Shown: positions 36,055 through 47,775 of the stretch, one piece after another | Layout: each line of letters opens with the position of its first letter | Position numbering within the stretch: position 1 is the first letter of the stretch | Assembly (NCBI RefSeq): GCF_000715075.1 | Contig: NC_134082.1 | Coordinates: 209,693,948-209,757,947, forward strand | Direction of reading: 5' to 3' | DNA from: Nicotiana tabacum | Lineage: Eukaryota; Streptophyta; Magnoliopsida; Solanales; Solanaceae | DNA length: 64,000 nt | Notes under the pieces: model-generated | Told to the model about the DNA's origin: nothing | What the model saw: the letters and a program-made list of their open reading frames with translations, nothing else | The model's database searches: none | Program-made: the position numbers and the translations under genes

Positions 36055-37808
36055 CAGGACTCCCCCAGTGTAGGAAGAGGAGTAACCGTCCAATTGTTGG
36101 TGTCGGCCTTAGGCCCCACAAACTGTACGTCTGCTCTGCTGGAACCCTCTCCAACTTCTATTATATGGACATCAGTGAACAGCCTTTCGAAGCTTTGATT
36201 TAGATCCCCGTCCATCCCGATCAATGGTCCGAGAAATTTTGGGACCGGTGACCCCTTGGAACTTGCTTTAATAAAGGATCTGGAGAGACGCGGAATTGGT
36301 TTGGAAAGAACCCAAACTCTCTTCTTCATTTTCCGCGCTCGCTTTACATCTGCCGCAGTAGGTTTGAACCCCAATTCAAATGTCTCTAAATTTTTGGGCA
36401 AGGAGACAGGTTGAACAATCCCTTGAAGCTCAGCCCCCAGGCCTTTTCCTGGCACAAACCCATTACCCAGCATCTCTGAAACCATCATGACAGTTGTGGA
36501 AGCTACCCTGGGGTGGGGAATGCTTTCACCCTCGGGAATCTTGTTTACTGACACTGCGTCCAAAATTTGGTAAACCCAGGGACCTTTGTCATCGTTGGTT
36601 TCTATGAAGGGCATAATTGCGCCTCCCATGGTGCACGCAGTGTCTTCCCCATGAAGCACGATATCTTGTCTGTCCCATTCGAACTTGACCATTTGATGCA
36701 AGGTGGATGACACCGCTTTGGCCGCATGGATCCACGGTCGTCCCAACAAAAGGTTATAAGATACCGCGACATCCAATACCTGGAACTCCATAGTAAACTT
36801 AACCGGGCCGATAGTCAACTCGAGTACAATATCCCCCACGGTGGCCGTTCCACTTCCGTCAAATCCTCGGACGCAAATGCTGTTCTTGTGGATTCTACCA
36901 TGGTCAATCTTCAACTGGTTCAGGGTGGATAATGGACAAATATTGGCACTTGAACCGTTATCCACCAACGCCCCAGTAACTGCCAAATCTTCACATTCGA
37001 CCGTCAAGTAGAGAGCTTTATTATGTTCCGTGCCTTCCACTGGCAGATCATCATCAGAGAACGTTACCCTGTTTACCTCAAAAATTTTGTTGGCAATCGT
37101 TTCAAGGTGGTTTACTAAAATTTCATTGGGCACATGAGCTTCATTCAGTATCTTCATCAGGGCCCGGCGATGTTCATCCGAATGGATCAGTAGTGATAAC
37201 AACGAGATCTGGGTCAGTGTTTTCTTCAATTGTTCGACCACGGAGTAATCCTACACTTTCATCTTTTTCAAGAACTCCTCTGCCTCTTCTTCTGACATGG
37301 GTTTCTTTGTTACTGCTGGGTTGGACCTTCTCAACTCCACGAGAGCGAAACACCGTCCCGACCGAGTTAGTCCATGCGCCTCACAACTATCCTCCTCCAC
37401 TTGCTTTCCTTTGTACATTACCACTGCCTTTTCGTACTTCCAAGGCACGGCCTTGCTATCAATCACTGGAAATTGGACTACCGGCTTTATGGTGACCAGT
37501 TCCCTGCAGACCCCTTTCACAACAACTACGGGTGTGGATGATGTTCCCGATACTACCAATTTGGCTGGCTCTGGTTTCTTTGTTGCAGTGGACGGATTCT
37601 TCCCTAATATCACCACTGGCTTGACATCTTCCCCCTTCAACTGTACCCCTTCTTCCCTACAGATCGATTCTTCTTTCGGAGCGGCATGGATCATCATCAC
37701 CGTCGGTGAGGGTTTCCTCGGCTCTCCTCCCTTGTACACCAGCTCGATCATGTAAGCTTCGTGGTGTACTGGCAATGGGTTCTGGTTGATGTTGGGTGCC
37801 TCCGACGT
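36055..37808 (-). pseudogene. Ogre B protease with G-patch, and linker
   Basis: In sense, a linker (37808-37254) is followed by an in-frame TAG (37253-37251) and then 396 open codons. The aspartic protease active site reads LVDNGSSANICPL (around 36980-36940), followed by the flap and a second motif (YNLLLGRPWIH). Downstream (about 36470-36420) a G-patch is visible: LGNGFVPGKGLGAELQGI, with spaced glycines. The protease would cut the polyprotein; the G-patch may bind nucleic acid. The stop at 37251 is probably a CAG to TAG change. Confidence 0.88.
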
Positions 37809-39534
37809 CTAGACCTCGATCTTGTTGGCATCAATAAGATCTTGTATTGCATGCCTCAACCTCCAACATTTTTCGGTATCATGCCCTAGCATTCCTGAGC
37901 AGTACTCACAGCTTACCGATCGGTCCAGATTTTGGGGTGGGGGGTTCGGCCCCCTAGGCTCGACAGGACTCACCAAACCTAGCTGCCTCAATTTGTGGAA
38001 CAATGCGGTATAGGTCTCTCCCAACTCGGTAAAGGCTCTCCGTCTCTGTAGCCTGTCATTTCTAGCAGCTTGATTTCCTCGAAAGCCCGCCCCTGGAGGG
38101 TTCCTGTATGCCCTTGGTGGAGGATAGGCATTTTGTGGTGGAGGGTATGCGTTCTGTGGAGGTGCATATGCATTTTGGGGAGACGGCGCGCGCCATTGCG
38201 GGCGAACCAGAGGCTGAGTGTATGTTTGGGCTTGGTGCACGGAGAAATGTGGTTCTTGAGGTGGATAGTAGTGTTGTGGCGGGCTGTATGGATAATTTGG
38301 CTTGTGGGGTCTGGGTTGGTTGTAGTATGGATTGCCGGACCTGGACCAACCGCCTGTCTCAACCGTGGCGACTTCTTCTTTCTTCTTCCTTCCCAGCGCA
38401 CCTCCCGTGCCGCTCTGAATAGCCTGGGTCGTTGCCTTGAGCGCTGAGTAATTCAGGATTTTATCGGACCTCAGTCCCTCCTCTATCATGACCCCTATCT
38501 TTACTACTTCATTGAAGGATTTTCCAACCGTCGTCACCAAGTGACCAAAGTAAGTTGGATCCAGCGTTTGCAGGAAGTAGTCCACCATTTCTCCCTCTCT
38601 CATGGGAGGATCAACCCTGGCTGCCTGTTCTCTCCAGCGGAAACCAAACTCGCAAAAACTTTCCCCAGGCTTCTTTTCGGTCCTTAGTAATATGAGATGG
38701 TCAGGGACTATCTCGAGATTGTATTGAAAGTGACCTGCGAAAGCCTGTGCTAGATCATCCCAAGTGTACCATCTGCTGGGATCTTGTCTGGTGTACCATT
38801 CCAATGCTGATCCACTTAAGCTTTGACCAAAATAAGCTATCAGTAGCTCATTTTTGCCGCCTGCGCCTCTCATGTTGCTGCAAAAAAACCCGTAAATGTG
38901 CCATAGGATCACCGTGCCCTTCGTATAAGTCAAACTTGGGCATTTTGAACCCTGCCGGGAGTTGGACGTCCGGAAAAGGGCATAGATCCTTGTAGGCCAC
39001 GCTGACCTGGTTGCCCAATCCATGCATGCTCCTGAAGGATTTCTCCAGGCTCTTGAACTTCCTCATTACCTCATCCTGCTCTGGAACCTTAACCGGTTTT
39101 TCAATCTCCGCCGGGACTTCCAAGTGTGGATTATAGGTATAGGGTTCTGGTGCATTGAATGTGGGCTCAGGGGGATAGTACTGCGCATCGTGAGCCTGAA
39201 ACAACGGCTCACTAGTTGATCTTTGCAGTGTGGCTGGTGTGGGTCCCATAAAAGTGGGAACATTTGGTGTTGGGAGATGTTGATGGGGTGGTGGAGCTTG
39301 GGAATCATAGGGGCTTCTCTCCTGATAATAGCGGTGATTCGGGAGGCTCATTGAAGGGCCAGAGTGAGGGTATTCCGGCATATGCCCTAGTGACTCAGGG
39401 CTCTTTTGTACTTTAGCCAAGGCTAACTGCATCGTATTCATCTCCAATCCTATCCTCTCTATCTTCTCCATTGCCTCTTTCAACAACTGGCTTACTGGCC
39501 TTTCTTCCTCGACACTATTTTCTGAAGTAGTCAT
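37809..39534 (-). pseudogene. Ogre B gag, frameshifted
   Basis: Gag starts at 39534 (MTTSENSVEEERPVS, then a coiled-coil-like KEAMEKIERIGLEMN). A Pro/Tyr-rich segment precedes the gag core, which starts near FPDVQLPAGFKMPKF. At 38882-38888 a run of seven A (T in sense) shifts the frame by one. The core then continues as SGSALEWYTRQDPSRWYTW in the other frame. A second Pro/Tyr-rich stretch and a CCHC-like knuckle (CEYCSGMLGHDTEKC) follow, and a TAG stops it at 37809-37811. Sequence after that stop stays in frame into the protease linker, so gag and protease were one polyprotein. Confidence 0.9.
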
Positions 39535-40117
39535 GATTATTGGTACAGGTCCCTTGGATCTGGTTTGATAAGGATGTGTTGCCAGAACGCTTTAACAACT
39601 AACTGTCTAGTATTTGCGAAAAACAACAAACTTGTTAGCGTTAGAGTTTAACAGATTAATAGCACGTTGGGGATGCAATGCTCCTAAGCAGTTAACCATT
39701 TCTAACATGTTTTTGCTTCAACCGCATGCGTCATCCCGACTTGCTTTATTTATGCCTTTAAAGTGTTTTGGGAACCCCCCGTTTTTCTCTCTATTATTCA
39801 TTTCTTTTTTCCTTTTTCTTTCTTTCTTCTTTTTTTCTTTTTCTTTTCTTTTAGTGGCGGTCGAATCTTATGTGTATTGCCTACGTATCTCATCCTCGCG
39901 TAAATCAGACCGGGCGTAGTTCTGCCACAAAGTAAAGACGCGACATTCTTTTGGAATCATTCAATTTATCACCAAAATTTGCATATTACAAACTACTTAT
40001 TTTAAACAAAGAACAGCAATAGTACAGACTCCAAAATTCTTAACCTGACTCGATAAAAAGAAAAAGACAACATATGGGAAGATAACAGACCCATAAAGTC
40101 AACAAACAAGACTCGGA
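39535..40117 (-). other. Spacer between Ogre ORF1 and gag
   Basis: No ORF of note. It holds hairpin motif copy 3 (39876-39926), and in sense a purine-rich A/G tract of about 70 nt follows it (39780-39852). The motif lies about 340 nt before the gag start. Confidence 0.7.
39876..39926 (-). other. Structured spacer motif, copy between ORF1 and gag
   Basis: Same motif. The outer CTACG/CGTAG stem is perfect and GAGATACGTAGGC is kept, but the inner stem is weak. Confidence 0.65.
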
Positions 40118-42181
40118 CTAGGGATACATTAAGGATTTCAACTTAGGTGCTCGCGAGGCATCGTTCGGCCTTTCCGCGGGCTTTGGTGTGAGACCTCTTC
40201 GTAAGCTTTTCAACTCATTCATGATCCGGTGGACGTAGCCCATGATGGAGGCAAGAAGGGTGTCATGAGGTATTTGCTCACATGCTAGGCATCTCATGTA
40301 GATGTAATGCCCAATCTCGTCAATCCTACCTCGGATGTTGTCCCTTTCCCTGAATAATTGCTCTATTCGCCGGTTTTTTAGTCCCAGTGCATGAGCATTG
40401 TCGGCGAGTCAATCCTGGAATCTCTCCATTTGTTTTTCCATTCTGGCCATCATATCATAACAACGCCTTCTGTCAGCTTGGGCATCTCGAGCTTGTTTAA
40501 AGATCCGCTCCTGAAGAGTGGAGTTCGTTTCTCTTAATAGTCCGATGCTTATTTCAGAATCCCTTATGACTTGTTGCAGATGCTTCCTCCGGGCCATTAC
40601 ACCTTTTGCCCATCTGACCCGCATTCTCGCTATGCAAGCTTCAGATCTCTCCAAGTCCTCTCGGCTTTTGCTGATCTGGCTCCTCAGCTCTGCTATCAAT
40701 CTCTCATTGGACCGATATTTCTGTTGGTCACCGGCATTCTTTCTGTCTTGGCGGATTCGGGCTCTCAGGGCCTTGTTTTCTTGGGCCAACTTATTCTTTT
40801 CCCCTTTGTCAGCAACAACTTGCACATCGTTTTCAAATTCCAGGTCCTTAATCTGTTGTTTCAGCTTGCCTATTTCTGCCCTGTAGTTTTCTTCTTTCGC
40901 AAGCCAGCCCCATTGTTCTTGCGATGACTCAACAAAATCTTGGAGGTGAGGTCTCTTGGTTGGCCGTTCTGATTCGTCTCTCGCAGTGCTCTTCTTTCTA
41001 TGCCAAGCGAGATAAGCAGGTGAGACTTCACCTCTGGATAGGTCACACACTCGAGTATTCGCCGGCAAATACTGGCATTCGCTCCATATATAACGAACTG
41101 TCTTTTCATGAAATTGGCCGTTGTTTCTAACCTCGACTGCATAAATACTGAGATCTTCGTCTGGGTGTACCACCTGACATCTTCCCAATTGTCTCATCAC
41201 CCGGTAAGGAGCATAAGGTTGAATACCCCTGAGTCCCATTAAGAGGAAGTAAGGACCAGTGGCGGGCATATACACAATTTCTTCAACAGGAAGCCAACCC
41301 AATGTCCAATCTATTTGTACTGCGGTGATGGCACGGAGATAGGATACCCAGTCTTCAAACCCTTCCGGTAATCTGAGCCCTGAAACCCTCAGGTTATATC
41401 CTTCGATGCAGCCTTCGTTCGTAGATATATAGCGCATACACTGAGGATGATGACATAAGTGCTCGATCATCCACATCTGCAGTAACAAATTGCATCCTTC
41501 GAAGAAATCTGCCCCGGCTTTACAGGCTGTGAGAGCTCGGTATATCTCGGACACTATCATAGGAGCAAGCGTGCTTTTGTTGTTGGTAATCAGAACTTTG
41601 ATGATTCTAGCCACCTTTAAATCAATATTTCTATCCTTCCGAGGAAACACCACAATGCCCAAGAACGCTACCATGAAGGCGAACTGCCTATGTTCATCCC
41701 ACTTTGTCCGATTCCCTCTGCTGCAAACACCGCTTTCCGGATCATCGAACCCTCCTATATGCCCATACCTCTTGTATGTGAATTGCAGAGTAGAAAAACC
41801 CATATCCAATTCAGAGTACGAGACTCCCTTGCTTATCTTCAGTAGATCCATGAACTTGTGCGAATTTACGGCTCTTGGAGCGATCAAATATTTGTGCCTT
41901 AACCCCTCAGTGACGTCCATGTAGTCTGCTACCTCTTCTAAGGTTGGGGTGAGTTCAAAATCCGAGAAGTGGAATACATTGTGGGCCGGGTCCCAAAATG
42001 TAACCAAAGCCTTTATGATGTCGCACCTGGGCCTGACATTCAACAAACTAGTCAGACCTCCCAGATGCAGTTTGATCTTGTCTTGCTCTGACTTTTCCAA
42101 ATCCTCCCACCACAAGCGCAACTCCAAAGGGATCTTGCTCCTACTGTTACCGGCAAACTTGGACCTGTGCTCATTCTGCAT
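40118..42181 (-). pseudogene. Ogre ORF1 protein (DUF7745-like, coiled coil)
   Basis: The extra ORF upstream of gag that distinguishes Ogre elements. From 42181 it reads MQNEHRSKFAGNSR..., with an N-terminal domain resembling the plant DUF7745 family (FWDPAHNVFHFSDFELTPTLEEVADYM). The last 160 residues before the stop are coiled-coil-rich (KLKQQIKDLEFENDVQ, LAQENKALRARIRQ). A TGA at 40409-40411 ends the open part at 590 codons, but the same frame stays open for 96 more codons to a TAG at 40118-40120, so this stop is probably a mutation (TGG to TGA fits). The molecular role of ORF1 in Ogre is not known. Confidence 0.85.
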
Positions 42182-43505
42182 GTTGGTTTGGGGTGATTAG
42201 GACTCGTGGGACTCAAAGAAAAAATAAACCAAAATTGACGCACATTTAAATAAAACTCCGGTCTTGTCAATACGGCCTTTCAACACTTCGAAGCAGATTT
42301 AAAGGTTGTGTTTTACCAACCGGACGAAACCCTTGAGAAAAATGAGCAAGAGCGGCGTTCTTGCAAAAACAGCCTTCCGGCGTCTGTCTAGGGACATTCG
42401 GCCATTTTTCAAGAATGGAGTCGCCTCACTTCTTTATGACGAAAAAATTGAGGTTTTGACATTTTTTGCCTATTTTTGTAAAAAGGAAAGTTGGACCCGA
42501 TGGGGGTTGCCTACGTATCTCACACCTTGCGAGAATCAAACTGGCGTAGTTCGGGCAGAGACTATAAACCAAACTGACGTATCTCACACCCTGCGACATT
42601 TTTTTTTATTATTTTTCATGACACGACAAGCTATTTTTCCTCTTCTATTTTGAAAATAAGACAAAACAAAGACTCTTTTTTTTTCTTTTTTTTCTTTTTT
42701 TTCGTAACAAACAAGGACCAACCTATTTTCCAAACCCAAAAATAAAAGACTCTTTTTCTATTTTTTTCTTTTGCTTTTTTTTGAGTGAAACAAACTATAT
42801 AAAAAGAATATTTTCTATTATTTTTTTTTTCAAAAATTTCGGCAGAATTTCGACAGTATTTGGGCATTGATTTTTCTAAAATAGGCAATTAACTCTCTAC
42901 ACTGTTACTTCACTCTTTTTTCACAATTTTTCAATATTCTAGATTTTTCGAAACCGGTCAGCATGCAAGTCTGAAGCAAATAAATGCATAAAGCAAACAG
43001 GATGTAGCAGGATGGTCTTTTCATTTCAGGTTGCTAGTCCTAGACGGACTCAACCCCTGTGTTGAGTCCCCTAAGTCAAATGCACATGATGCAAATAAGC
43101 ATTCCTACTAGGGATCCGGCATGAGACTTCGTTATACGAAGTTTTAAAACCTAGGTGTTTGTTCTAGACCTGGTTTACCCGAGCGGACAACTCGAACCGA
43201 GGATGGGAGCTGTGTACCGGTAACCAAAGGGCCATTCGGTTTTGCAACTCCTCCGAATCCTCGTTCTATTTTTGGTATATGACACTAACAGAAAGAAGTC
43301 ACGACCAGCGTGCACTCCTCAAGAGAGAGAAGAGAGAGGTTTCGGCACAGTTTATATATATAGTCCAAGTAATATCAAAGCGGTAAGAGCAACATTTTGC
43401 ACATTTAGGCTAAAACATGTAATAAAATCAGATAATAAATAAAGCCAAATAATAATAATTATTCTAAGCTCGAATTCTTAACCCTGAACCAGTGGTTCTG
43501 GGTTA
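42182..43505 (-). other. Ogre B 5' leader
   Basis: Non-coding leader between PBS and ORF1. It includes hairpin motif copy 4 (42503-42556), a half copy just upstream in sense (42574-42597), long purine-rich tracts in sense (42660-42720, 42750-42790) and GC-richer sequence near the PBS. I see no gene. Confidence 0.7.
42503..42556 (-). other. Structured spacer motif, copy before ORF1
   Basis: In sense: CCGAACTACG, then GATTC, a 7-bp stem (TCTCGCA with TGTGAGA, one G-T pair, loop AGG) and GATACGTAGGC, with an outer CTACG/CGTAG stem. Located about 320 nt before ORF1. Confidence 0.75.
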
Positions 43506-43529
43506 GCTCCCCAGCGGAGTCGCCAGAGC
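43506..43529 (-). promoter_or_regulatory. Ogre B primer-binding site
   Basis: In sense, TCTGGCGACTCCGCTGGGG follows the LTR end GGTGTGACA after two bases. It begins with the TGG typical of a tRNA CCA-end complement. Ogre elements are described as using an arginine tRNA; I did not verify the tRNA match. Confidence 0.75.
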
Positions 43530-46500
43530 TGTCACACCTCCTTTTTCCGCCCCCGCGAGGGGTGAAAGAGTTTTTTCCAATTAAAGGACAATCGAAACGG
43601 GATTTGTTTATTTATTTCAGAGTCGCCACTTGGGAGATTTAGGGTGTCCCAAGTCACCAATTTAATCCCGAATCGAGGAAAAGAATGACTCTGTATTACA
43701 GTCCGCGAACCAGAAATCCGGATAAGGAATTCTGTTAACCCGGGAGAATGTGTTAGGCATTCCCGAGTTCCGTGGTTCTAGCACGGTCGCTTAACTGTCA
43801 TATTCGGCTTGTTTATCTGATTTTATTCAGTGGTTCTAGCACGATCGCTCAACTGTCATATTCGGCTTGATTATCTGATTTTATACAAATATGAACTTAT
43901 GTGCAAATTTTAACTCTTTATCGCTTTCATTATTATTATTATTATTATTACAGGGAATTGCAACGTTGTAAAAATGTATCTCGAACCGCGTCACAATCAA
44001 TGTACCCGTGGTCGTCGACACACTTTGACTCCGTTGAGATTTGGATTTGGGTCACATAAATGTGCACCCGAGTTTAAGAAAATTAAATTATTAAAGGCGC
44101 TCCTAAAGCGACTAGCGTATCATTTACTTTAGGTAGGGCCGTGAAATTCTGCTAAACGGTCCATCCCGAAGTCTAAGCAATTTTAAAGCAAATATTTACT
44201 GAGGGCCCCGCAATTTTGTATTTTTATTCGGCGAGGCTCATCTCATTCTTATTTTTTAAAAGGAATTTGCAACGTCATAGGCACACATCTCGAACCACGT
44301 CACAATCGATGTACCCGTGATTAGAGACACATTTCGACTCCGCTGAGATTTGGATTTGGGTCACATAAATGTGCACCCGAGTTTAAGAAAGTAAGATTAA
44401 TTAAGGCGCGTCCTAATGAAACTACGTATTGTTGTTTTAGAAAAAAGGTCGTGAAAATTTCACTAAACGGCCAAATCCAAAGTCTAGTCAATGGTTATGT
44501 ATTTATTGAGGGCCCCAGCGATGTATGATTTATTTGGCGAGGCTCGTCTTATTTTTTATTTAAAGGGTCGTCCTATAGTGGCAATGTTTTCTTCTGAGTT
44601 TGTCTCTAATAATGAATGAACAAGAACGCTCCAATTTTATTTACATGCTTACAAGTTAGTTATAGTCGGGTTCCGAATATGATTTGCAAGATCCGAACAT
44701 GAACGCGTATATGGGCAGTCGTTTAGATATTACGGGCCCAGGCCCAATGTGCATAACGTGAAACTCGACCTGGGCCGTCCTTATTCCAATTGGGCCTAGT
44801 TAACCTATTTTGTATATGTTTGACATTTATAAGGGGGGGGGCTGGAATGTAATGTACTGCTTGTCTAATCAAGCCATATTCCTACCAACTTAAAAACAGG
44901 CCATTTGTTTAAGGAAGTAACTATTGGGTACCTAACATGCTTCTTGACAAACAATAATGAACTAATAGAACATGGCTACTACAACATTAGTCCCTTTTAA
45001 TTATAAGCAACACATAGAGTTCTCCAACTAAATGATATGTATAAAGGTTCAGTTACATCACAACTAACTACATAGTTATATTAGAGAAAGCGAACTATCA
45101 TACATACAACTAATGTTCAGTATATTTCTAAAGTGAATCCAAAATAACTTCAACTCTTCATTTCTTGGTATTCATGCTTCAAATTTCAGCCTACATTGAT
45201 CAGTGTATCAGTGGTGTACCTGGTATTTGGGAGAGCATGAGAAGAAGAGGAATGATAAGTGGAAACAGTAGCATACACAACAACAGCAGTAACAAGAGAA
45301 GCAGCACTCAGCATCAAACAACCCAGCAGACAGATTTTTTAAAACCAAAACAAACCCAACAAGAAAATCCAATAATAACCAGTAGGAGGAACCAATGACA
45401 GGTTTAAACCAAAACAGAAGACCAATGAACTTTCAAACCAACAGAAAAACCAAGACACTCAACTGAAACAATGTTCAACAAGTAAAGAAATCCAGGAAAA
45501 CTAAACTGAAACCCAGCAGTATCCCAACACAGCAGACTGGTGCACAAAAGCAGTAATTTTTTGATTTTGTCAAACACCCAAGAAAAGCAGCCTCAAACTC
45601 TTTAATGTAGAAGTTTGGCTTTAACACTCTACCTCTCTTAATTTCTGATGTCCAACCCTTACTCTATTCTAAATGAGCCTATTTATAGGCAAAAATAGGC
45701 AAGCCCCAGACTGCCTTGTTCCCTTCAGCCCTCAACTCTGCCCATACCCCATTATCAGGTGTTTCGTACCCAAAATGGTATGGGCAGCTGACAACAACCA
45801 ACTAATCCCCCATCAATTCATTTTATTATTACTCAAATGTTATGGGCCTATTATAATACTCAACTAACATCCCATGCTATCAAGTTTTGTTCCCCACTAT
45901 TGTATTAGTTTAATCATACTTCAGTACCCTACTGTCAGCCCAACTTAAACTAACCATTTTCTGATCTTTTCAAACCCCAAACTACCCCTTTTTACCCCTA
46001 GTTATTACTGTTTTAACCTAAGCTTCAGCAGCCTGAAATTTGAACTTCTGGAAGTTCAAACTCAAACTGCCCTAAACAGAGTTCTAGCTATTGCACTGCA
46101 GCTACAAACCATTCACAGATAATGTCAAACAATCAGCTAAACGACAATGGTTCGATCAATCATATGAAGCTATACGAATCAGAATATTTGAACATTCAGT
46201 CCTATAAAACTAATCGACGACGTTTATCTAATCGACTATACTAATTATAACATAGAACAATCAGTCGATTAAACAAATAATACGAACATGGCCCTAAATG
46301 GCTTCAGACAACTTTGCACAAAACAGAGGAACAACATGAATGGAACACTTGACGACACTGATCAAATCGAGTATGTATATCACCATACGTATTTAACAAT
46401 AAACAGAAGAATCGTCGACCAAATAAAAAGGTCTTACAAAGACGGAGGAAATTGAAAGAACATATCAGAAATATTAACAAACTAACTAAACATGTTAACA

Positions 46501-46612
46501 AACTTAAACAACATTCAAACAAGAAACAGAAAAGAAAAAGAAAACTCACTCTGGAAGCTCAACAACAAACGACCCAAGCTTTGACTGGATTTGAACATTT
46601 GAGGTCGAACAT

Positions 46613-46656
46613 ACTTTAATTGAGGTGTTCTCACCCGAGAACACTTCGATTAAGGT
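46613..46656. other. Conserved 20-bp hairpin in LTR-B (5' copy)
   Basis: Same hairpin as at 28222-28265 with ACCC as loop. One C to T change in the left arm keeps pairing as a G-T pair. Confidence 0.7.
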
Positions 46657-46659
46657 CTA

Positions 46660-46962
46660 TTAGACCCCAACCCTCCGTTTAAACTGGCCGGATTCCCAAA
46701 GTTCTTGTGTTCTAGGGTTTGAATAGTCCGATTTGGGGCTTGAAGGTTTGTGGGTAGATTCGGACAAAACCAAACTTGATTTGGTCACGAGTGAAGCCAG
46801 GGTAGTGACCGGTGTGAATCTGGGGTAGGTTGGTGTAGATCGGGGTTTTGCTCGAACCTTCAAACGAAGATTCGAGACGATGGGGAATGATTCGAGGCAA
46901 AGGGCTAATGGATTTGTGTTCAGGGTGGTTGGGTGCATCAGGGGTATTACTTTGGTGGTCAC
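46660..46962 (-). CDS. Small LTR-encoded ORF, 5' LTR copy
   Basis: A 100-codon version of the ORF at 28305-28571, with a different C-terminal end after a lost stop. The start methionine and the HPTTLNTNPL block are kept. Function unknown and translation unproven. Confidence 0.3.
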   Translation of the reverse strand: MTTKVIPLMHPTTLNTNPLALCLESFPIVSNLRLKVRAKPRSTPTYPRFTPVTTLASLVTKSSLVLSESTHKPSSPKSDYSNPRTQELWESGQFKRRVGV

Positions 46963-47775
46963 CGGCGTCGTGGTTGCTGGGTTTATGGCGAGAGTGAAGG
47001 GTGGCGGCTAGGGTTTGAAAAAGGGGTGTTAGGTTTGTCTCTTGAGAGAGACGATGGAAGGAGGGTGTTCGGATAGGGGGCGTGGGGTGTGATGAGGGGT
47101 TTATATATGGGGTAGGGGATTAGATCCTGGCCGTTGGTTCGAGTTGGATCTATGGTCAGGATCTATTTTGTAGTAGGAAACGACGTCGTCTACATTAAAT
47201 GAGATTGGGTCGGTCTAAGGTTTAAACGGGTCGGGTGCTGGGGAAGGCCATGGGATCATTAAATTAGAATGGACGGACGGCTCAGATCAAACGCCCTATG
47301 CGGCGTTGTTTGGGGGGCGTCCCTGGAAGACCCGGTTTTGGACTGGGTCATTGTATTGGTTTGGGCCTGATTTTCAGTTGAATTTTTGGCCCAAATCCGA
47401 TATTTTCCTTCTTATAATTAAACAAAAATTCCTAAAAACCAAAATTAAACTACACAAATATTAATTAACACCTAACAACAATTATCGCACAAATTAAAAC
47501 ATTTAATAAAATTACCATGACAATAAGTAGAATAAAATGCATATTTTTTTGTGATTTTCGCTTTTAAAACCAAATAATGGTTAATTAATTCCTAAATGTA
47601 TCATGCATGCGACATGTATTTTTGTATTTTTAACTATAGCAAGGCGAGCATTTACGGACAAAATAATAATAAAAAACGTCATGCAAATTCTCAAAATTGT
47701 CCCCGAAGGTAATTTGTTTTACTTTTTTGATTTCTTTTGGAGCAGTTTCCGCGAAGCAAAAATCACGTGGTCACA

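Larger units (their letters stand above)
25199..47775 (-). mobile_element. Element B: near-complete Ogre (Ty3/Gypsy, Tat lineage)
   Basis: About 22.6 kb between two LTRs of 4186 and 4246 bp. In sense order: 5' LTR, PBS, leader, ORF1, gag, protease with G-patch, intron, RT-RNase H-RNase H, integrase, long 3' UTR with tandem repeats, PPT, 3' LTR. The extra ORF1, second RNase H, intron, great length and LTR size are the known hallmarks of Ogre elements. In two stretches of about 130 bases that I compared, the LTRs differ at roughly 2 and 6 percent of sites, so the copy is not brand new. Multiple stops and a frameshift make it non-autonomous now. Confidence 0.9.
43530..47775 (-). repeat. LTR-B, 5' LTR of Ogre
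   Basis: A 4246-bp antisense LTR, colinear with 25199-29384. It carries an extra 58-bp tandem duplication (43772-43829 repeated at 43830-43887) that explains nearly all of the length difference. TATA boxes at 45680-45687 and 47100-47107, hairpin at 46613-46656, small ORF at 46660-46962. The right flank TCACC (47776-47780) is gag of the host chromovirus. Confidence 0.92.

Noticed and set aside
37297..37755. 152-codon plus-strand ORF
   Set aside because: Antisense to the gag-protease linker; composition mirrors the coding strand.
40518..41924. Plus-strand ORFs of 118-144 codons
   Set aside because: They lie antisense to the well-supported ORF1 and contain no recognisable domain.
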